64,000 nt of DNA from an uncultured Halomonas sp. (GTDB taxonomy: Bacteria; Pseudomonadota; Gammaproteobacteria; Pseudomonadales; Halomonadaceae). Where the stretch lies: positions 1 through 64,000 of the forward strand of contig NZ_CANLTC010000018.1 of NCBI RefSeq assembly GCF_947493865.1, in the 5' to 3' direction. The translations under genes were made by a program, and so were the position numbers. Below the pieces are notes generated by a model. That model saw only the letters and a list, made by a program, of their open reading frames with translations, searched no databases and was not told where the DNA came from. Shown here in pieces: positions 51,760-62,710 of this stretch. Each line of letters starts with the position of its first letter. The stretch's first letter is position 1.

Positions 51760-54594
51760 ATGCAAGAAGGCATAATGGAGTTGATGTGGCGTACCTCCCA
51801 CATGAGCGGTGGCAACGCCCACTACGTAGAAGCACTTTACGAGCAGTATCTGACTGATCCCAACGAGATTCCGGACGAATGGCGCAATTACTTCGATAAG
51901 CTGCCCCGTCCCGAGGGAAGTCCTTCCCACGATATACCCCTGAGTCCGATTCGTGAGCAGTTCTATCAGCTGGCACGCAGCCGCCGTAGTGGACATGCAA
52001 GCGATAGCGACGGTGGCGGCGAGAACCGAAAGCAGGTCAAGGTTCTACAGCTGATCAACGCCTACCGATTCCGGGGGCATCAAAAAGCCGATATCGATCC
52101 CTTGGATTTGCGCAATCCAGCGCCAGTGCCCGACCTTGATCTGTCCTTCCATCAGCTGTCCCAAGCTGACATGGATACCGAATTCCAGACAGGCTCCTTC
52201 TTTCTAGGCAAGGACAAAGCGCCTCTGAAGGAAATTTATGAGGCGCTGAATCAGACCTATTGCCGCAGCATCGGCTGCGAATTCATGCATATCGTCGATA
52301 CCGAAGAGAAGCGCTGGCTCCAGCAGCGTTTCGAATCGGTACGTTCTCAACCCAAGTTCAGTGACGATGTGCGTAAGCACACCATGGAGCGATTGACGGC
52401 GGCTGAAGGTCTGGAAAATTATCTGGCCTCCAAATATCCCGGAACCAAACGGTTTGGTCTCGAGGGCGGTGAGAACTTCATCCCGATGATGGATGAAATC
52501 ATTCAGCGCGCCGGCGGATATGGAGCCAAGGAAATCGTCATTGGCATGGCCCACCGCGGTCGTCTAAATCTGCTGGTCAATATTCTCGGCAAGAGCCCGT
52601 CGGAGTTGATCGATGAGTTCGATGGCAAGAAGATCATCGAAAAAGGCTCCGGGGACGTCAAATACCACCAGGGCTTTAGTTCAAACGTAATGACGCCAGG
52701 AGGTGAGGTTCACCTTGCGCTGGCCTTCAATCCGTCTCACCTGGAAATTTCAGCACCAGTTGTCGAAGGGTCCGTCAGGGCACGCCAGGATCGTCGAGAA
52801 GATTTCGAAGGTGACAAGGTGTTGCCGGTCAATGTGCATGGCGACGCCGCCTTTGCTGGCCAGGGCGTTGTCATGGAAACCTTCCAGATGTCCCAGACCC
52901 GGGGCTATCGTACTGGCGGTACCGTGCACATCGTCATCAACAATCAGGTCGGTTTTACCACGTCACATCCCGAGGACACCCGCTCCACGGAATATTGCAC
53001 CGACATTGCCAAGATGGTTCAGGCGCCGATCTTTCATGTCAACGGCGACGACGCGGATGCGGTACTGCATGCCACCCAGGTGGCGATCGACTATCGTCAG
53101 CAGTTTCACAAGGATGTCGTCATCGACTTGGTGTGCTACCGCCGGCGCGGCCATAACGAAGCCGATGAACCTTCCGGCACTCAGCCAATGATGTACAGCA
53201 AGATCAAGAAGCATCAGAGTGCTCGGGAAATCTATGCGTCTCGCCTGATCAAGGAAGGCGTAGTCGATGAAGATACCGTCAAGGCCATGATCGAGAAGTA
53301 TCGGGACGATCTTCAGGCGGGGAATCACGTGGCGGACGCGCTGGTCAAGAAGCCCAATACGGAGCTCTTCGTCGACTGGACGCCTTATATCGGTCACGAG
53401 TGGACCGGAGATGCGGACACCAGCATCGACATGAAGCGCATGCAGAAGCTGGCTGCGCGCATGTGTGAGATTCCGGATGGCATCCAGGTTCAGCGCCAGG
53501 TGGCGAAGATTTATGAAGATCGACGCAAGATGCATGCCGGGGGCATGGCGCTCAACTGGGGCTTTGCCGAAACCCTGGCCTATGCAACGCTGCTCGATAA
53601 AGGGCACCCCATACGTCTCACCGGCCAGGATACCGGACGCGGTACCTTTTCTCACCGCCACGCGGTGATTCATAACCAGAAAGATGGAACGACCTACGTA
53701 CCGCTTCAGCATATCCGTGAAGGGCAGCCAAGATTCTCCATCTATGATTCGTTCCTGTCGGAAGAAGCCGTACTGGCTTTCGAGTACGGCTACGCGACTA
53801 CCATGCCTAGCGCGCTGAACATCTGGGAGGCCCAGTTTGGCGATTTCGCCAATGGCGCCCAGGTGGTGATCGATCAGTTCATCTCCTCGGGTGAATCCAA
53901 GTGGGCGCGCCTCTGTGGATTGACCCTGTTGCTGCCACATGGCTATGAAGGGCAGGGGCCTGAGCACTCCTCTGCGCGTCTCGAGCGTTTCTTGCAACTG
54001 TGCGCCGAGCACAACATGCAGGTGTGTGTGCCGACAACGCCAGCCCAGATATTCCATCTGCTCAGGCGTCAGGTGATTCGACCCTTGCGCAAGCCTCTGG
54101 TGGTGATGTCACCAAAGAGCCTGCTGCGTCACAAGGAAGCGGTTTCCAGTCTTGAAGAGCTTGCCAACGGCCGTTTTGAAATGGTCCTGGAAGACTCGGG
54201 CAAGCTCGACGCCGAGAAGATCACGCGGGCAGTGCTGTGCTCAGGCAAGGTGTATTACGATCTGGCGGCTTATCGCAGCGACAAGGAGCGTGAGGACACG
54301 GCCATCATCCGTGTCGAACAGCTTTATCCTTTCCCCAAGGACGAGCTTTACGAAGCGCTCGAGAAGTATCCGAACCTAGAGCAGGTGGTGTGGTGTCAGG
54401 AAGAGCCGTTGAACCAGGGGGCCTGGTATCAAAGTCAGCACCATCTGCGCGTGGTAGCCGACATGCTGTCCAATGGTCTAGGCCGGGATTTGAAGTTCGC
54501 TGGCCGGCCTGCCTCCGCAGCACCCGCCGCCGGCTATATGTCAGTACATATCGAGCAGCAGCGTCAATTGGTCGAAGACGCCTTCAATGCCTGA
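51760..54594 (+). CDS. sucA: 2-oxoglutarate dehydrogenase E1 component
   Basis: 944 aa thiamine-diphosphate enzyme. It starts MQEGIMELMWRTSHMSGGN, matching the usual N-terminus; an upstream in-frame extension to 51628 is not conserved in style. GMAHRGRLNLLVNILGKSP and NGDDADAV (Mg-ThDP region) and the C-terminal LLPHGYEGQGPEHSSARLER are hallmarks. It decarboxylates 2-oxoglutarate and succinylates the lipoyl group of SucB. A second possible ATG at 51775 has AGAAGG upstream. Follows sdhB after 226 bp. Confidence 0.95.
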   Translation: MQEGIMELMWRTSHMSGGNAHYVEALYEQYLTDPNEIPDEWRNYFDKLPRPEGSPSHDIPLSPIREQFYQLARSRRSGHASDSDGGGENRKQVKVLQLINAYRFRGHQKADIDPLDLRNPAPVPDLDLSFHQLSQADMDTEFQTGSFFLGKDKAPLKEIYEALNQTYCRSIGCEFMHIVDTEEKRWLQQRFESVRSQPKFSDDVRKHTMERLTAAEGLENYLASKYPGTKRFGLEGGENFIPMMDEIIQRAGGYGAKEIVIGMAHRGRLNLLVNILGKSPSELIDEFDGKKIIEKGSGDVKYHQGFSSNVMTPGGEVHLALAFNPSHLEISAPVVEGSVRARQDRREDFEGDKVLPVNVHGDAAFAGQGVVMETFQMSQTRGYRTGGTVHIVINNQVGFTTSHPEDTRSTEYCTDIAKMVQAPIFHVNGDDADAVLHATQVAIDYRQQFHKDVVIDLVCYRRRGHNEADEPSGTQPMMYSKIKKHQSAREIYASRLIKEGVVDEDTVKAMIEKYRDDLQAGNHVADALVKKPNTELFVDWTPYIGHEWTGDADTSIDMKRMQKLAARMCEIPDGIQVQRQVAKIYEDRRKMHAGGMALNWGFAETLAYATLLDKGHPIRLTGQDTGRGTFSHRHAVIHNQKDGTTYVPLQHIREGQPRFSIYDSFLSEEAVLAFEYGYATTMPSALNIWEAQFGDFANGAQVVIDQFISSGESKWARLCGLTLLLPHGYEGQGPEHSSARLERFLQLCAEHNMQVCVPTTPAQIFHLLRRQVIRPLRKPLVVMSPKSLLRHKEAVSSLEELANGRFEMVLEDSGKLDAEKITRAVLCSGKVYYDLAAYRSDKEREDTAIIRVEQLYPFPKDELYEALEKYPNLEQVVWCQEEPLNQGAWYQSQHHLRVVADMLSNGLGRDLKFAGRPASAAPAAGYMSVHIEQQRQLVEDAFNA

Positions 54595-54635
54595 GGCGCT
54601 TTCACCGGGACGAAAGAACATTTTAAGGAAAGCAA

Positions 54636-56297
54636 ATGGCTACTGAGATCAAAGCGCCCAGTTTCCCTGAGTCTATCAATGAAGGGACAGTGGCTACCTG
54701 GCACAAGAAGCCTGGTGACAGCGTTGAGCGCGACGAGCTGATCGTCGAGATCGAAACCGACAAGGTGGTTCTCGAGGTGGTGGCTCCCGAAGCGGGAACG
54801 CTATCCGAGATCAATGTCGAAGAGGGCGATACCTGTGAATCGGAACAGGTATTGGGCATGCTTGGCGACGCTCAGGAAAGCAAGGAGAGCGGCGACGAGC
54901 AGGAGGACGAGGAATCATCCAGGCAGGATGATGATTCCGCCGAAGACGAATCCGAGGATGATTCCGACGCAGCCGACGAACAAGAGAAGGATGAGAAGGC
55001 CGAGAAATCCACCTCCTCGGGCAAGAAACATGACGTCAAGGCCCCTTCCTTCCCCGAGTCCATTCAGGAAGGCACGGTATCGACCTGGCACAAGAAAGTG
55101 GGTGAATCCGTCAAGCGCGATGAGGTGCTGGCGGATATCGAAACCGACAAGGTAGTGCTGGAGGTCGTTGCACCTGCGGATGGCGAGCTCGCGGAAATCA
55201 AGGTCGAGGAGGGCGGACAGGTCGAATCCGAGGCCGTCTTGGCCATCTTCGCTGAAGGCGGTGGTGGCGGGAATGCTTCTGCCGGTAGTGACAAGCGCGA
55301 GTCCCAAGGCAAGTCCGATGCCAAGAGCAAGGACAAGCAGGACAATGATGCCCAAGATGATGATGCCAAGGTCGGCGACAAGATAGTCGCGCCTGCCGCA
55401 CGCAAGATGATTGCCGAGCATGACCTCGATGCCAACAAGATCGAAGGCACCGGCAAGGGCGGTCGCATTCTCAAGGAGGATGTGCAGAAAGCGGTTTCAG
55501 AGGGCAAGGCCAAGAAATCTTCCTCTGCTGCCAAATCTGCTTCATCAGAGTCAACCACGAAGGCGGCCGCCCAGGCAGCGCCGGAAGTGGAGGGCGAGCG
55601 CCCCGAGAAGCGCGTACCCATGAGCCGCCTGCGCCAGACCATTGCCAAGCGGCTGGTGCAAGCTCAGCAGACTGCTGCCATGCTGACCACGTACAACGAA
55701 GTGGACATGACCGCGGTCATGCAGCTGCGTGCGCAGTACAAGGAAACGTTCCAGAAAACACATGACACCAAGCTCGGATTCATGGGGTTCTTCGTCAAGG
55801 CGTCCTGCGAGGCACTCAAGCGTTTCCCGGATGTCAATGCCTCCATCGATGGCACCGACATCGTCTACCATGGTTACCAGGATATCGGGGTGGCGGTGTC
55901 CACTCCCCGTGGTCTGGTCGTTCCCGTGCTGCGCGATACCGACAGCATGAAGATTGCCGACGTGGAAAAAGCCATCGTCGATTTCGGCAAGCGTGCCCGG
56001 GATGGCAAGCTGGGTATCGATGAAATGCAAGGGGGGACCTTCACTATCACCAATGGCGGTATCTTCGGTTCGTTGATGTCGACACCGATCATCAATCCGC
56101 CGCAGACCGCGATTCTGGGCATGCACAAGATTCAGGAACGCCCGATGGCGGTGAACGGTCAGGTCGAGATACGTCCGATGATGTATCTGGCCGTGTCTTA
56201 CGATCACCGCCAGATCGATGGCAAGGATGCAGTGCAGTTTCTGGTCGCGATCAAGGAGTTGCTTGAAGATCCGGCACGCCTGATCCTGGATGTTTAA
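54636..56297 (+). CDS. sucB: Dihydrolipoyllysine succinyltransferase (E2) with two lipoyl domains
   Basis: 553 aa, longer than the roughly 405-residue norm. Two lipoyl domains, each with the lipoylated Lys in ETDKVVLEV (about residues 43 and 173), are joined by an acidic linker rich in Asp/Glu/Ser. A second acidic Lys/Asp linker leads to the E1/E3-binding domain ([18 protein letters not shown], about 250-267). An Ala/Ser-rich linker then leads to the catalytic core, with [15 protein letters not shown] (His and Asp) near the C-terminus. It transfers succinyl groups to CoA. Confidence 0.94.
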   Translation: MATEIKAPSFPESINEGTVATWHKKPGDSVERDELIVEIETDKVVLEVVAPEAGTLSEINVEEGDTCESEQVLGMLGDAQESKESGDEQEDEESSRQDDDSAEDESEDDSDAADEQEKDEKAEKSTSSGKKHDVKAPSFPESIQEGTVSTWHKKVGESVKRDEVLADIETDKVVLEVVAPADGELAEIKVEEGGQVESEAVLAIFAEGGGGGNASAGSDKRESQGKSDAKSKDKQDNDAQDDDAKVGDKIVAPAARKMIAEHDLDANKIEGTGKGGRILKEDVQKAVSEGKAKKSSSAAKSASSESTTKAAAQAAPEVEGERPEKRVPMSRLRQTIAKRLVQAQQTAAMLTTYNEVDMTAVMQLRAQYKETFQKTHDTKLGFMGFFVKASCEALKRFPDVNASIDGTDIVYHGYQDIGVAVSTPRGLVVPVLRDTDSMKIADVEKAIVDFGKRARDGKLGIDEMQGGTFTITNGGIFGSLMSTPIINPPQTAILGMHKIQERPMAVNGQVEIRPMMYLAVSYDHRQIDGKDAVQFLVAIKELLEDPARLILDV

Positions 56298-57777
<1,480 letters not shown>

Positions 57778-57779
<2 letters not shown>

Positions 57780-57810
57780 AAGGAACCACACTCGGAAGGG
57801 GTGGTTCTTT
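57778..57810 (+). terminator. Hairpin after lpd
   Basis: GAACCAC pairs with GTGGTTC, extended by A-T pairs with one bulged G, and followed by TTTG. Possibly an attenuating terminator between lpd and sucC. Confidence 0.5.
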
Positions 57811-57916
57811 GTCAAGTATCGTCCGCGTTTGCGGGCGAAGGGGACGGCCAAGGCAGGCCTGAAAAGTGCTTGCCCTCGGCCGTCATTCGAGCACATGCAA
57901 CCAATGGCATGACACG

Positions 57917-59083
57917 ATGAACCTTCACGAATATCAAGGCAAACAGCTGTTTGCCGACTATGGCTTGCCAGTATCCAAGGGCTTTGCCGTGGATACTCCT
58001 AGCGAAGCAGCGGAAGCTTGCAAGAAGATCGGCGGCGACATGTGGGTCGTCAAGGCTCAGGTACACGCCGGAGGCCGAGGCAAGGCGGGTGGCGTAAAGC
58101 TGGTAAAGAGCGCCGATGAAGCCAAGGCCTTCGCCGAACAGTGGCTGGGCAAGAATCTCGTTACCTTCCAGACCGATGAAAAAGGCCAGCCGGTCTCCAA
58201 GATCCTGGTCGAGACCTGCACCGATATTGCCAACGAGTTGTATCTGGGCGCAGTCGTCGATCGGGGCACCCGGCGCGTCGTGTTCATGGCGTCCACGGAA
58301 GGTGGTGTTGAAATAGAGAAGGTTGCTGAAGAAACGCCGGAAAAGATTCTCAAGGCAGAGATCGACCCGATGGTGGGCGCACAGCCCTACCAGGCGCGGG
58401 AGCTTGCCTTTGCGTTGGGGCTGAAGGGCGATCAGATCAAGCAGTTCACCAAGATTTTCCTGGGGCTTTCCAAGATGTTCCACGACAAGGATCTCGCGTT
58501 GCTCGAGATCAATCCTCTTGTCATCAACGAGCAGGGCAACCTGCACTGCCTAGACGCCAAGATCGGCCTCGATGGCAATGCGTTGTATCGCCATCCGGAT
58601 CTACAAGCCATGCGCGATCCTTCCCAGGAAGATGAGCGCGAAGCCGATGCCCAGAAGTGGGAACTCAATTATGTCGCCCTCGACGGCAACATCGGTTGCA
58701 TGGTCAATGGCGCAGGCCTGGCAATGGGCACGATGGATATCATCAAGCTCAATGGCGGTCAGCCGGCGAACTTCCTCGATGTTGGCGGCGGCGCGACCAA
58801 GGAGCGTGTTGCCGAAGCCTTCAAGATCATTCTGTCGGATACCTCGGTCAAGGCGGTTCTGGTCAACATCTTCGGTGGCATCGTGCGTTGCGACATGATT
58901 GCCGAGGGTATCATCGGGGCGGTGGAGCAGGTCGGCGTCAATGTGCCGGTCGTGGTTCGTCTGGAAGGCAACAATGCCGAGCTGGGTGCAGAGAAGCTCG
59001 CATCCAGTGGTTTGAATATCATCGCGGCTACCAGCCTGTCTGACGCTGCGCAGCAGGTGGTTAAAGCGGCGGAGGGCAAGTAA
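57917..59083 (+). CDS. sucC: Succinyl-CoA ligase beta subunit
   Basis: 388 aa ATP-grasp protein. It starts [29 protein letters not shown] (about 51) binds nucleotide and [12 protein letters not shown] and [10 protein letters not shown] lie at the CoA/phosphate site. It makes ATP or GTP with SucD. The start gives the standard N-terminus but has no good ribosome site. Overlaps sucD by one base. Confidence 0.95.
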   Translation: MNLHEYQGKQLFADYGLPVSKGFAVDTPSEAAEACKKIGGDMWVVKAQVHAGGRGKAGGVKLVKSADEAKAFAEQWLGKNLVTFQTDEKGQPVSKILVETCTDIANELYLGAVVDRGTRRVVFMASTEGGVEIEKVAEETPEKILKAEIDPMVGAQPYQARELAFALGLKGDQIKQFTKIFLGLSKMFHDKDLALLEINPLVINEQGNLHCLDAKIGLDGNALYRHPDLQAMRDPSQEDEREADAQKWELNYVALDGNIGCMVNGAGLAMGTMDIIKLNGGQPANFLDVGGGATKERVAEAFKIILSDTSVKAVLVNIFGGIVRCDMIAEGIIGAVEQVGVNVPVVVRLEGNNAELGAEKLASSGLNIIAATSLSDAAQQVVKAAEGK

Positions 59084-59955
59084 TGAGTATCCTGATCGAT
59101 AAAAACACCAAGGTCATCTGCCAAGGATTTACCGGTGGCCAAGGTACCTTCCACTCTGAGCAGGCGATCGACTACGGCACTCAGATGGTAGGTGGTGTGA
59201 CCCCAGGCAAGGGTGGCCAGGAGCACCTGGGCCTGCCGGTGTTCAATACCGTCAGAGAAGCGGTCGAAAAGACCGGTGCCGAAGCGTCGGTCATCTATGT
59301 GCCGGCGCCGTTCTGCAAGGACTCGATCCTTGAAGCAGCCAATGGCGGCATCAAGTTGATTGTATGCATCACCGAAGGCATCCCGACCCTTGATATGCTC
59401 GAGGTCAAGGTCAAGTGTGATGAGTTGGGTGTACGCCTGATCGGACCGAACTGCCCAGGCGTGATCACGCCGGGTGAAACCAAGATCGGTATCATGCCAG
59501 GGCATATTCACAAGCCAGGTCGCGTGGGTATCGTGTCACGCTCCGGCACCTTGACCTATGAAGCGGTCAAGCAGACCACCGACCATGGCTTTGGTCAGTC
59601 CAGCTGCGTGGGCATCGGTGGCGATCCGATCCCGGGGTCTACCTTCATCGATATTCTCGAGCTGTTCGAGAAGGACCCGAAGACCGAAGCGATCGTCATG
59701 ATCGGGGAGATCGGTGGTACTGCCGAGGAAGAAGCGGCCGACTACATCAAGAAGCATGTCTCCAAGCCGGTAGTTGCCTATATTGCCGGTGTCACCGCAC
59801 CTCCCGGCAAGCGCATGGGCCATGCAGGCGCTATCATTGCCGGCGGCAAGGGTACCGCGGACGAGAAATTTGCTGCCCTCGAGCAGGCTGGCGTCAAGAC
59901 AGTGCGTTCCCTGGCCGAGATCGGTGATGCGCTCAAGCAGGTCACCGGCTGGTAA
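59083..59955 (+). CDS. sucD: Succinyl-CoA ligase alpha subunit
   Basis: 290 aa. CoA-binding fold with [17 protein letters not shown] (about 17-33), [12 protein letters not shown], and the phospho-His in [13 protein letters not shown] (about 248). Ends [16 protein letters not shown] as usual. Last gene of the TCA block; a strong terminator follows. Confidence 0.96.
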   Translation: MSILIDKNTKVICQGFTGGQGTFHSEQAIDYGTQMVGGVTPGKGGQEHLGLPVFNTVREAVEKTGAEASVIYVPAPFCKDSILEAANGGIKLIVCITEGIPTLDMLEVKVKCDELGVRLIGPNCPGVITPGETKIGIMPGHIHKPGRVGIVSRSGTLTYEAVKQTTDHGFGQSSCVGIGGDPIPGSTFIDILELFEKDPKTEAIVMIGEIGGTAEEEAADYIKKHVSKPVVAYIAGVTAPPGKRMGHAGAIIAGGKGTADEKFAALEQAGVKTVRSLAEIGDALKQVTGW

Positions 59956-59982
59956 ACGACAGGCGTTTTTAAAAGTCGATAA

Positions 59983-60006
59983 AAAGGGCACCCGCGGGTG
60001 CCCTTT
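59983..60006 (+). terminator. Rho-independent terminator after sucD
   Basis: Ten-base perfect stem AAAGGGCACC with GGTGCCCTTT around CGCG, followed by CTTTTTG. Confidence 0.9.
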
Positions 60007-60054
60007 CTTTTTGTAGAACTCTTGCTATGCCCGAGCTATTGCTTGTTTCGCGGT

Positions 60055-62208
60055 TCAGGCGACATCAACGATCATTGCGGTGTTCATGCCCACCAGTTCG
60101 ACGCCCAGACTGTCGCCGTTGGCATCTTGCGCGGTGACGTTCTCGAGCAGGTCGCCTTCATCACCGTAGGCCTTGTAGGCAAAGCGCCATACCTCGCCAG
60201 GAGCCAGGGTGATCGCGTCGTCGTCGGTGACGCTGTAGCGGCCATCGCTACCCTCGAACTCACCGTTCCATACCGTGTGCAGGTCGGCATCGAGATCGAA
60301 TTGAAGCTGGGGAACGACGATATCGTTCTCGGAGGTGTTCTCGACGAAGATCTCCGCAACGTAACCGTTGGACCAGTCGCTGGTGAGCTGACCACTGAGC
60401 GCAAGGGCAGGCTCTACGCTTGCAGTTTCCTCGTCGCTGCCCTGCACGCTGGCGTTCTTGGGTAGGGTTTTCTCGTCACCATAGGCCTTGTAGGCGAAAC
60501 GCCAGGTTTCTCCGGGGGCCAGGGTGTTGGCGTCGTCATCTGTGACGCTGTAGCGACCATCGCTACCCTCGAACTCGCCGTTCCACACCGTGTGCAGCTC
60601 GGCGCCCAGCTCGAAGTGTATTGTCGGGTTGACGAGATCGCTGTCGGAGGTATTGGTGACGAAGACTTCGGCAACGTAGCCGCTGGACCACTCGCTGGTA
60701 ATATTGCCGGTGATTTCGAAGCCGGTATCGGCGGCTTCCTTGCGCGATTCGCTGCTGGTGACCGTTGGTTCGGCGGCGGAAACCTCCTCCTCGTCACCGC
60801 TGTTCAGGCGCAGTTCCTTGCCATCGCCGAATTTCGCCTTCTCCATGTTCTTGAGTTCGTCGCGACCGTCCTCGCCTTCGATGATCACGCGACCATCGTC
60901 TTTGAAGTCGATGTCGTAGTCGTCGTAGTCACCGGAGTAAATAGCGGTGTCATTGCCATCACCGCCGTTCAATTTATCGTCGCCTTGGCCGCCTTTCAGC
61001 TCGTCGTCGCCGTCGCCACCATGAATGGTGTCATTGCCACGCTCACCGGCGAGGTAGCTGTCTTCGTCACACCCTTGGAGGGTGTCGTCGCGACGCGAGC
61101 CTACAACATGTTCGAAAGTCACTTCGTTGGCGTCGGCATCGGTAATGGCGCCGAAGCTCTCGCCGCCGGAATTGACCCATAGCGTGGTGGACATCTTGTC
61201 CGCATCCGCATCGCGCACAGAACGCTCGACATGCACGGTGTTGCCATGATCGCGCCCGCCGTGGAAGTTGATATCGCGGTCCGTGGAGTCGACCTGGATA
61301 TCGTTGTCCACGGAAGAGCGCCAGGAAGCGAAGATGACACTATGACGCATGCCGCTATCGGAAAGATTGGTAAAGTCCCCGTCGTAGCTTTCGTGCAGTT
61401 CGTAGGCATAGCCGTTGCCACCACCGCCCTTGTTGAAGGCGCCGTGGGCTTCGATATTGTCTACATCGAGATCCAGTGATTTAGAGAAACGGAACGCGGT
61501 GGAAGGGCCGTCATGCACCTCGATATCCTTCACTTCGGTATCCGTCGTACCTTCGAGAGATATCGCTCGATAGTCGTCATACGCAGAGCGAGTATTCGAG
61601 AAATTGGCGTCGTCTGGCGAGCCCAGTTCAAATTCGACATTGAACCCCTTGAGGGTAACGTTATCGACGGTATCCAGGCGCTGAATCTGTGTGTCGTTGT
61701 CGTCGAAGTCGAATTTGACGCCACGATCCAGTGTGATTCTATCGCCATTCACCTCGGTGACCTTGGCCATGCTGGTACGCAGCTCGGCGTACTTGGTCTT
61801 CTTCCAGGAGTCGTCACCGATCTCCTTGAAAAAGTCCGAATCGTTGTCCTGCCAGATGCGAATGGTGTCGCCTTCCTCGAGGTCGTGATCGCGATCGAGT
61901 TTCAGCGTGCGATCGCCTTCATCGATATCACCTTCCAGGCGACCCTGGTATTCGCTGCGGTAGCCGTCGAGGTGAATGGCGTATTCACTGTTGTTCTGGA
62001 GCGCCTTGTCGGTGAAGGTAAGTGTGGTCTTGTCCGAGCCGGCACCAATCAGGCTAACATCGGAGCGGGTAATATTGATGGCATCGTCGAAATGGTAATC
62101 GCCCGACGAGAGTTTGATGGTGGCGCCTTTCGGTGCTTCATTGATGAGTTCTTCGAGTTCTTGTGCGCTGATTTTGGTACCAGCTTTGATGATCTTGCTA
62201 CCGCTCAT
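60055..62208 (-). CDS. Beta-helix protein with RTX repeats and two tandem carbohydrate-binding-like domains
   Basis: 717 aa, very acidic. Residues 10-370 look like a right-handed parallel beta-helix (repeated NVTLKGFNV, TEVKDIEVHDG, LDVDNIEAHG turns), as in pectate lyase or C5-epimerase folds. Residues 386-425 carry about four RTX nonapeptides (GGDGDDELKGGQGDDKL). Residues 497-590 and 602-695 are two near-identical beta domains (WSSGYVAEVFVTNTS and WSNGYVAEIFVENTS) resembling family 2 carbohydrate-binding modules. No Sec signal; RTX suggests type I secretion, but no transporter is adjacent. I chose the ATG at 62208 because GGAGA precedes it and the AT-rich upstream frame is not protein-like. 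Confidence 0.78.
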   Translation of the reverse strand: MSGSKIIKAGTKISAQELEELINEAPKGATIKLSSGDYHFDDAINITRSDVSLIGAGSDKTTLTFTDKALQNNSEYAIHLDGYRSEYQGRLEGDIDEGDRTLKLDRDHDLEEGDTIRIWQDNDSDFFKEIGDDSWKKTKYAELRTSMAKVTEVNGDRITLDRGVKFDFDDNDTQIQRLDTVDNVTLKGFNVEFELGSPDDANFSNTRSAYDDYRAISLEGTTDTEVKDIEVHDGPSTAFRFSKSLDLDVDNIEAHGAFNKGGGGNGYAYELHESYDGDFTNLSDSGMRHSVIFASWRSSVDNDIQVDSTDRDINFHGGRDHGNTVHVERSVRDADADKMSTTLWVNSGGESFGAITDADANEVTFEHVVGSRRDDTLQGCDEDSYLAGERGNDTIHGGDGDDELKGGQGDDKLNGGDGNDTAIYSGDYDDYDIDFKDDGRVIIEGEDGRDELKNMEKAKFGDGKELRLNSGDEEEVSAAEPTVTSSESRKEAADTGFEITGNITSEWSSGYVAEVFVTNTSDSDLVNPTIHFELGAELHTVWNGEFEGSDGRYSVTDDDANTLAPGETWRFAYKAYGDEKTLPKNASVQGSDEETASVEPALALSGQLTSDWSNGYVAEIFVENTSENDIVVPQLQFDLDADLHTVWNGEFEGSDGRYSVTDDDAITLAPGEVWRFAYKAYGDEGDLLENVTAQDANGDSLGVELVGMNTAMIVDVA

Positions 62209-62649
62209 GCGGAATCTCCAACAGACAAGTGAAGGCACAAAAAAACAGGTGCTTGTGCCAGGTTCATTTCCGTACTCATGCGCCTCCAAATAGCGCTTGG
62301 TACGAGACACGACATAAGTCTCGTGTCGAACCTGTCTTCTATACCTGTTCCTTAGGCCCAGTCCGTGGAGTGAAGACGAGTTGCAGCGGATGCTACGTTC
62401 GGTGTGTATGTGATGCAAATTTGGTAAAAAATTAACATAAGACAATGTTAAAAAACTAATTCTTTGTAACTACCTGTTTTTTATATTTTATGGTTTTTTA
62501 TAACTATTAAATTAATGAAAAAATATTAATTTATAATAATACCTGAATACAAGATAGTGGCAATAAAACACATTATGTAACATAAATGGTGGATTTTTTG
62601 CGTGCTCGTCGCTGAAAAATCCTGCCAATGAAGGTGCGAACATAAAAAA
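62209..62649. other. AT-rich intergenic region
   Basis: About 440 bp. Very AT-rich at 62420-62580 with many A/T tracts, the type of DNA bound by H-NS/MvaT-like silencers, and presumably the promoter of the leftward beta-helix gene. I see no gene and cannot place the promoter exactly. Confidence 0.5.
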
Positions 62650-62675
62650 ATGGATACCGAAAAATCGATATCCAT
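62650..62675 (-). terminator. Rho-independent terminator of the RNase II gene
   Basis: Minus-strand arms ATGGATATCGA and TCGGTATCCAT (one G-U) around four bases, followed by seven T's. Lies 36 bp after the rnb stop. Confidence 0.85.
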
Positions 62676-62710
62676 AAAAGAAAGAGTGAAAATATAGAGG
62701 GTATGAAAGG

